Below, in pieces: positions 43,347 to 44,265 of a stretch of DNA of 44,265 nucleotides. Every line of letters starts with the position of its first letter. Position 1 is the first letter of the stretch. Both the position numbers and the translations under genes were made by a program. Under the pieces are notes generated by a model, which was not told the DNA's origin, searched no databases, and saw nothing but the letters and a program-made list of their open reading frames with translations. The stretch lies in the NCBI RefSeq assembly GCF_001043895.1, contig NZ_JTHF01000034.1:1-44265 (forward strand), read 5' to 3'. The stretch comes from Methylobacterium indicum (lineage in GTDB: Bacteria; Pseudomonadota; Alphaproteobacteria; Rhizobiales; Beijerinckiaceae).

Positions 43347-43921
43347 TCAGGCGCCGGAGGCGATGACCCTCCGACGCGGCAACTCATCGAGAACCTGACC
43401 CACGAGGGTCTCGACGTCATGCACGGTCGTCCGGAGGTGCAGGTCGGGCGAGTCCGGCGCCTCGTAGGGCGGGAAATTTTGATGAAGTTTGGGATCTGCC
43501 CGGCGAAGGCGCGGGCATAGAGCCCCTCGGGATCGCGTCTGCGGCATTCCTCGATCGGCGCGTCGACGACGATGTCCAGGATCTCGCTCGGTCCGACGAG
43601 TTCGCGGGCCAGGATCCGCTCGCGCCGGAACGGCCAGATCAGCGAGCGGATCACGATCAAGCCGGCGTCCAGCCCCAGCTTGGCGGCTTCGGCGGTCCTG
43701 CGGACGTTCTCGACCCGGTCGGCACCCGTGAAGCCGAGATCGTTGTTGAGCCCGGACCGCAGGTTGTCGCCGTCGAGCAGCAGGGTGTGGCGGCCCTGCT
43801 GCCACACCATGCTGCTCGACCCGGTTGGCGATCGTCGACTTGCCGGCTCCGGACAGCCCGGTCATCCAGAGGATCAGTGGCGCCTGATTTTTTTGGCCGC
43901 AGCCCAGGTTCGCTTGTCGAG
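43347..43921 (-). pseudogene. Adenylylsulfate kinase (cysC-like), broken by three frameshifts
   Basis: Read on the minus strand, APS-kinase segments occur in order but in changing frames. LDKRTWAAAKK is followed by a T7/A7 run (43888-43894) where one base is missing. Then ILWMTGLSGAGKSTIANRVEQ (P-loop) runs to a shift near 43810. Then GRHTLLLDGDNLRSGLN through ECRRRDPEGLYARA runs to a shift near 43473. Finally PPYEAPDSPDLHLRTTVHDV ends at a stop at 43347. Intact CysC phosphorylates APS to PAPS for sulfate assimilation. The N-terminus may once have belonged to a larger protein. Confidence 0.8.
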
Positions 43922-44212
43922 CGTGAGGGTGGGCCGCTGCCCGGCTGGAGTGCCGGAAGACCGGGTCAGAGCGTCATCGAGCGAGCCTGTCCTGCCCACC
44001 GCATTCTTCCGCGACCGAGGGTCGGGCCACTCGGCCATGCGGCCTGATCTGTTCGCCGGATGGGACCGTTCTCTGGAAGCTGCGGATGCTCGCCAGGAGT
44101 ATCACGGTTTGATCGACGAAGCGGCGCCAGCTCAGAGGCTCGCCTTCGACGCCCGCCAGCAGGGGAGGGGACCCCGACCGGCACTCCTGTCGCCGAACCT
44201 TCATGAAACCGG
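43922..44212. other. Right-end region without a supported gene
   Basis: About 290 bases. Open frames on both strands (for example minus 44204 to 43974) show no recognisable motif and no good ribosome binding site. The part next to 43921 reads on in frame with the kinase remnant (GTPAGQRPTLT) and may belong to the same decayed gene. Confidence 0.4.
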
Positions 44213-44241
44213 TTGACGGGCCGAATCGGCGGGCCTATATG
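44213..44241 (+). promoter_or_regulatory. Strong sigma70-type promoter reading out of the window
   Basis: TTGACG at 44213-44218 and TATATG at 44236-44241 are separated by exactly 17 bases, a near-consensus alphaproteobacterial housekeeping promoter. Transcription would start around 44248, so the gene served, possibly a stable RNA, lies beyond the right edge. Confidence 0.65.
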
Positions 44242-44265
44242 ACGACCCATCGGCGCCGGCCGCGA

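Noticed and set aside
43974..44204. 76-residue minus-strand frame at the right end
   Set aside because: No recognised domain and no ribosome binding site; the region adjoins a decayed gene.

Overview
The window looks like chromosomal DNA from a very GC-rich alphaproteobacterium, most plausibly Methylobacterium or a close relative. This is an inference from composition, gene content and signal style (GGAGG ribosome binding sites, a TTGACG-N17-TATATG promoter at the right edge). It has no rRNA, tRNA, CRISPR array or intact insertion sequence that I can see. Most of it is an accessory, catabolism-rich mosaic of small operons.

Layout. 1-4902: a scavenging and catabolic set: a truncated BKACE-type beta-keto acid cleavage enzyme at the left edge (-), an acetamidase/formamidase and a flavin-reductase-fold protein (+), an RraA-like aldolase (-), then an SDR and a 2-oxopent-4-enoate hydratase-like gene overlapping by ATGA (+). 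5536-9952: after about 600 bases without a gene comes a complete polar amino-acid ABC importer (binding protein, two permeases, ATPase), a RidA deaminase and an IclR regulator, preceded by a promoter and palindrome. 10130-14126: a chemoreceptor, a PRISE-family enone reductase and a 76-residue protein that looks like a miniature flagellar axial protein. 14232-20477: a Kup potassium transporter, three VOC-fold proteins in an operon, a COG4091-type dehydrogenase with a SAF domain, and an MHS-type transporter.

20527-22509 is a lower-GC island with a MarR regulator, a hexapeptide/gamma-carbonic-anhydrase-like protein and a glutathione S-transferase, joined by ATGA overlaps. The transferase is broken by one frameshift and one in-frame amber codon. 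22510-26958: an AhpD-like protein, a hydantoinase/dihydropyrimidinase, a Tat-exported metallo-beta-lactamase-fold hydrolase, and a RES-Xre toxin-antitoxin pair. 27011-30623: a four-gene overlapping operon with two putatively Tat-exported NAD(P)-type oxidoreductases, a Tlc-like nucleotide transporter and a class II aldolase.

30715-34853 is the most likely undescribed system. Six tightly packed genes encode only envelope proteins: two secreted coiled-coil proteins, a secreted 334-residue protein, a lipoprotein, a two-helix membrane protein with an AT-rich core, and an OmpA-domain lipoprotein lacking the usual GHTD aspartate. I recognise only the OmpA domain.

35011-37453 holds a branched-chain-type binding protein followed closely by a cytochrome P450. 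37830-40196 is a PAS-GGDEF-EAL protein with intact catalytic motifs for both c-di-GMP activities. 40272-42615 is a gamma-glutamyltransferase-family gene followed by a second hydratase paralogue. The right end has a small Cys-rich protein, an adenylylsulfate kinase gene with three apparent frameshifts, and a strong promoter reading out of the window. Two different short tandem repeat arrays (17 bp at 3120, 13 bp at 37542) lie in gene-start regions.
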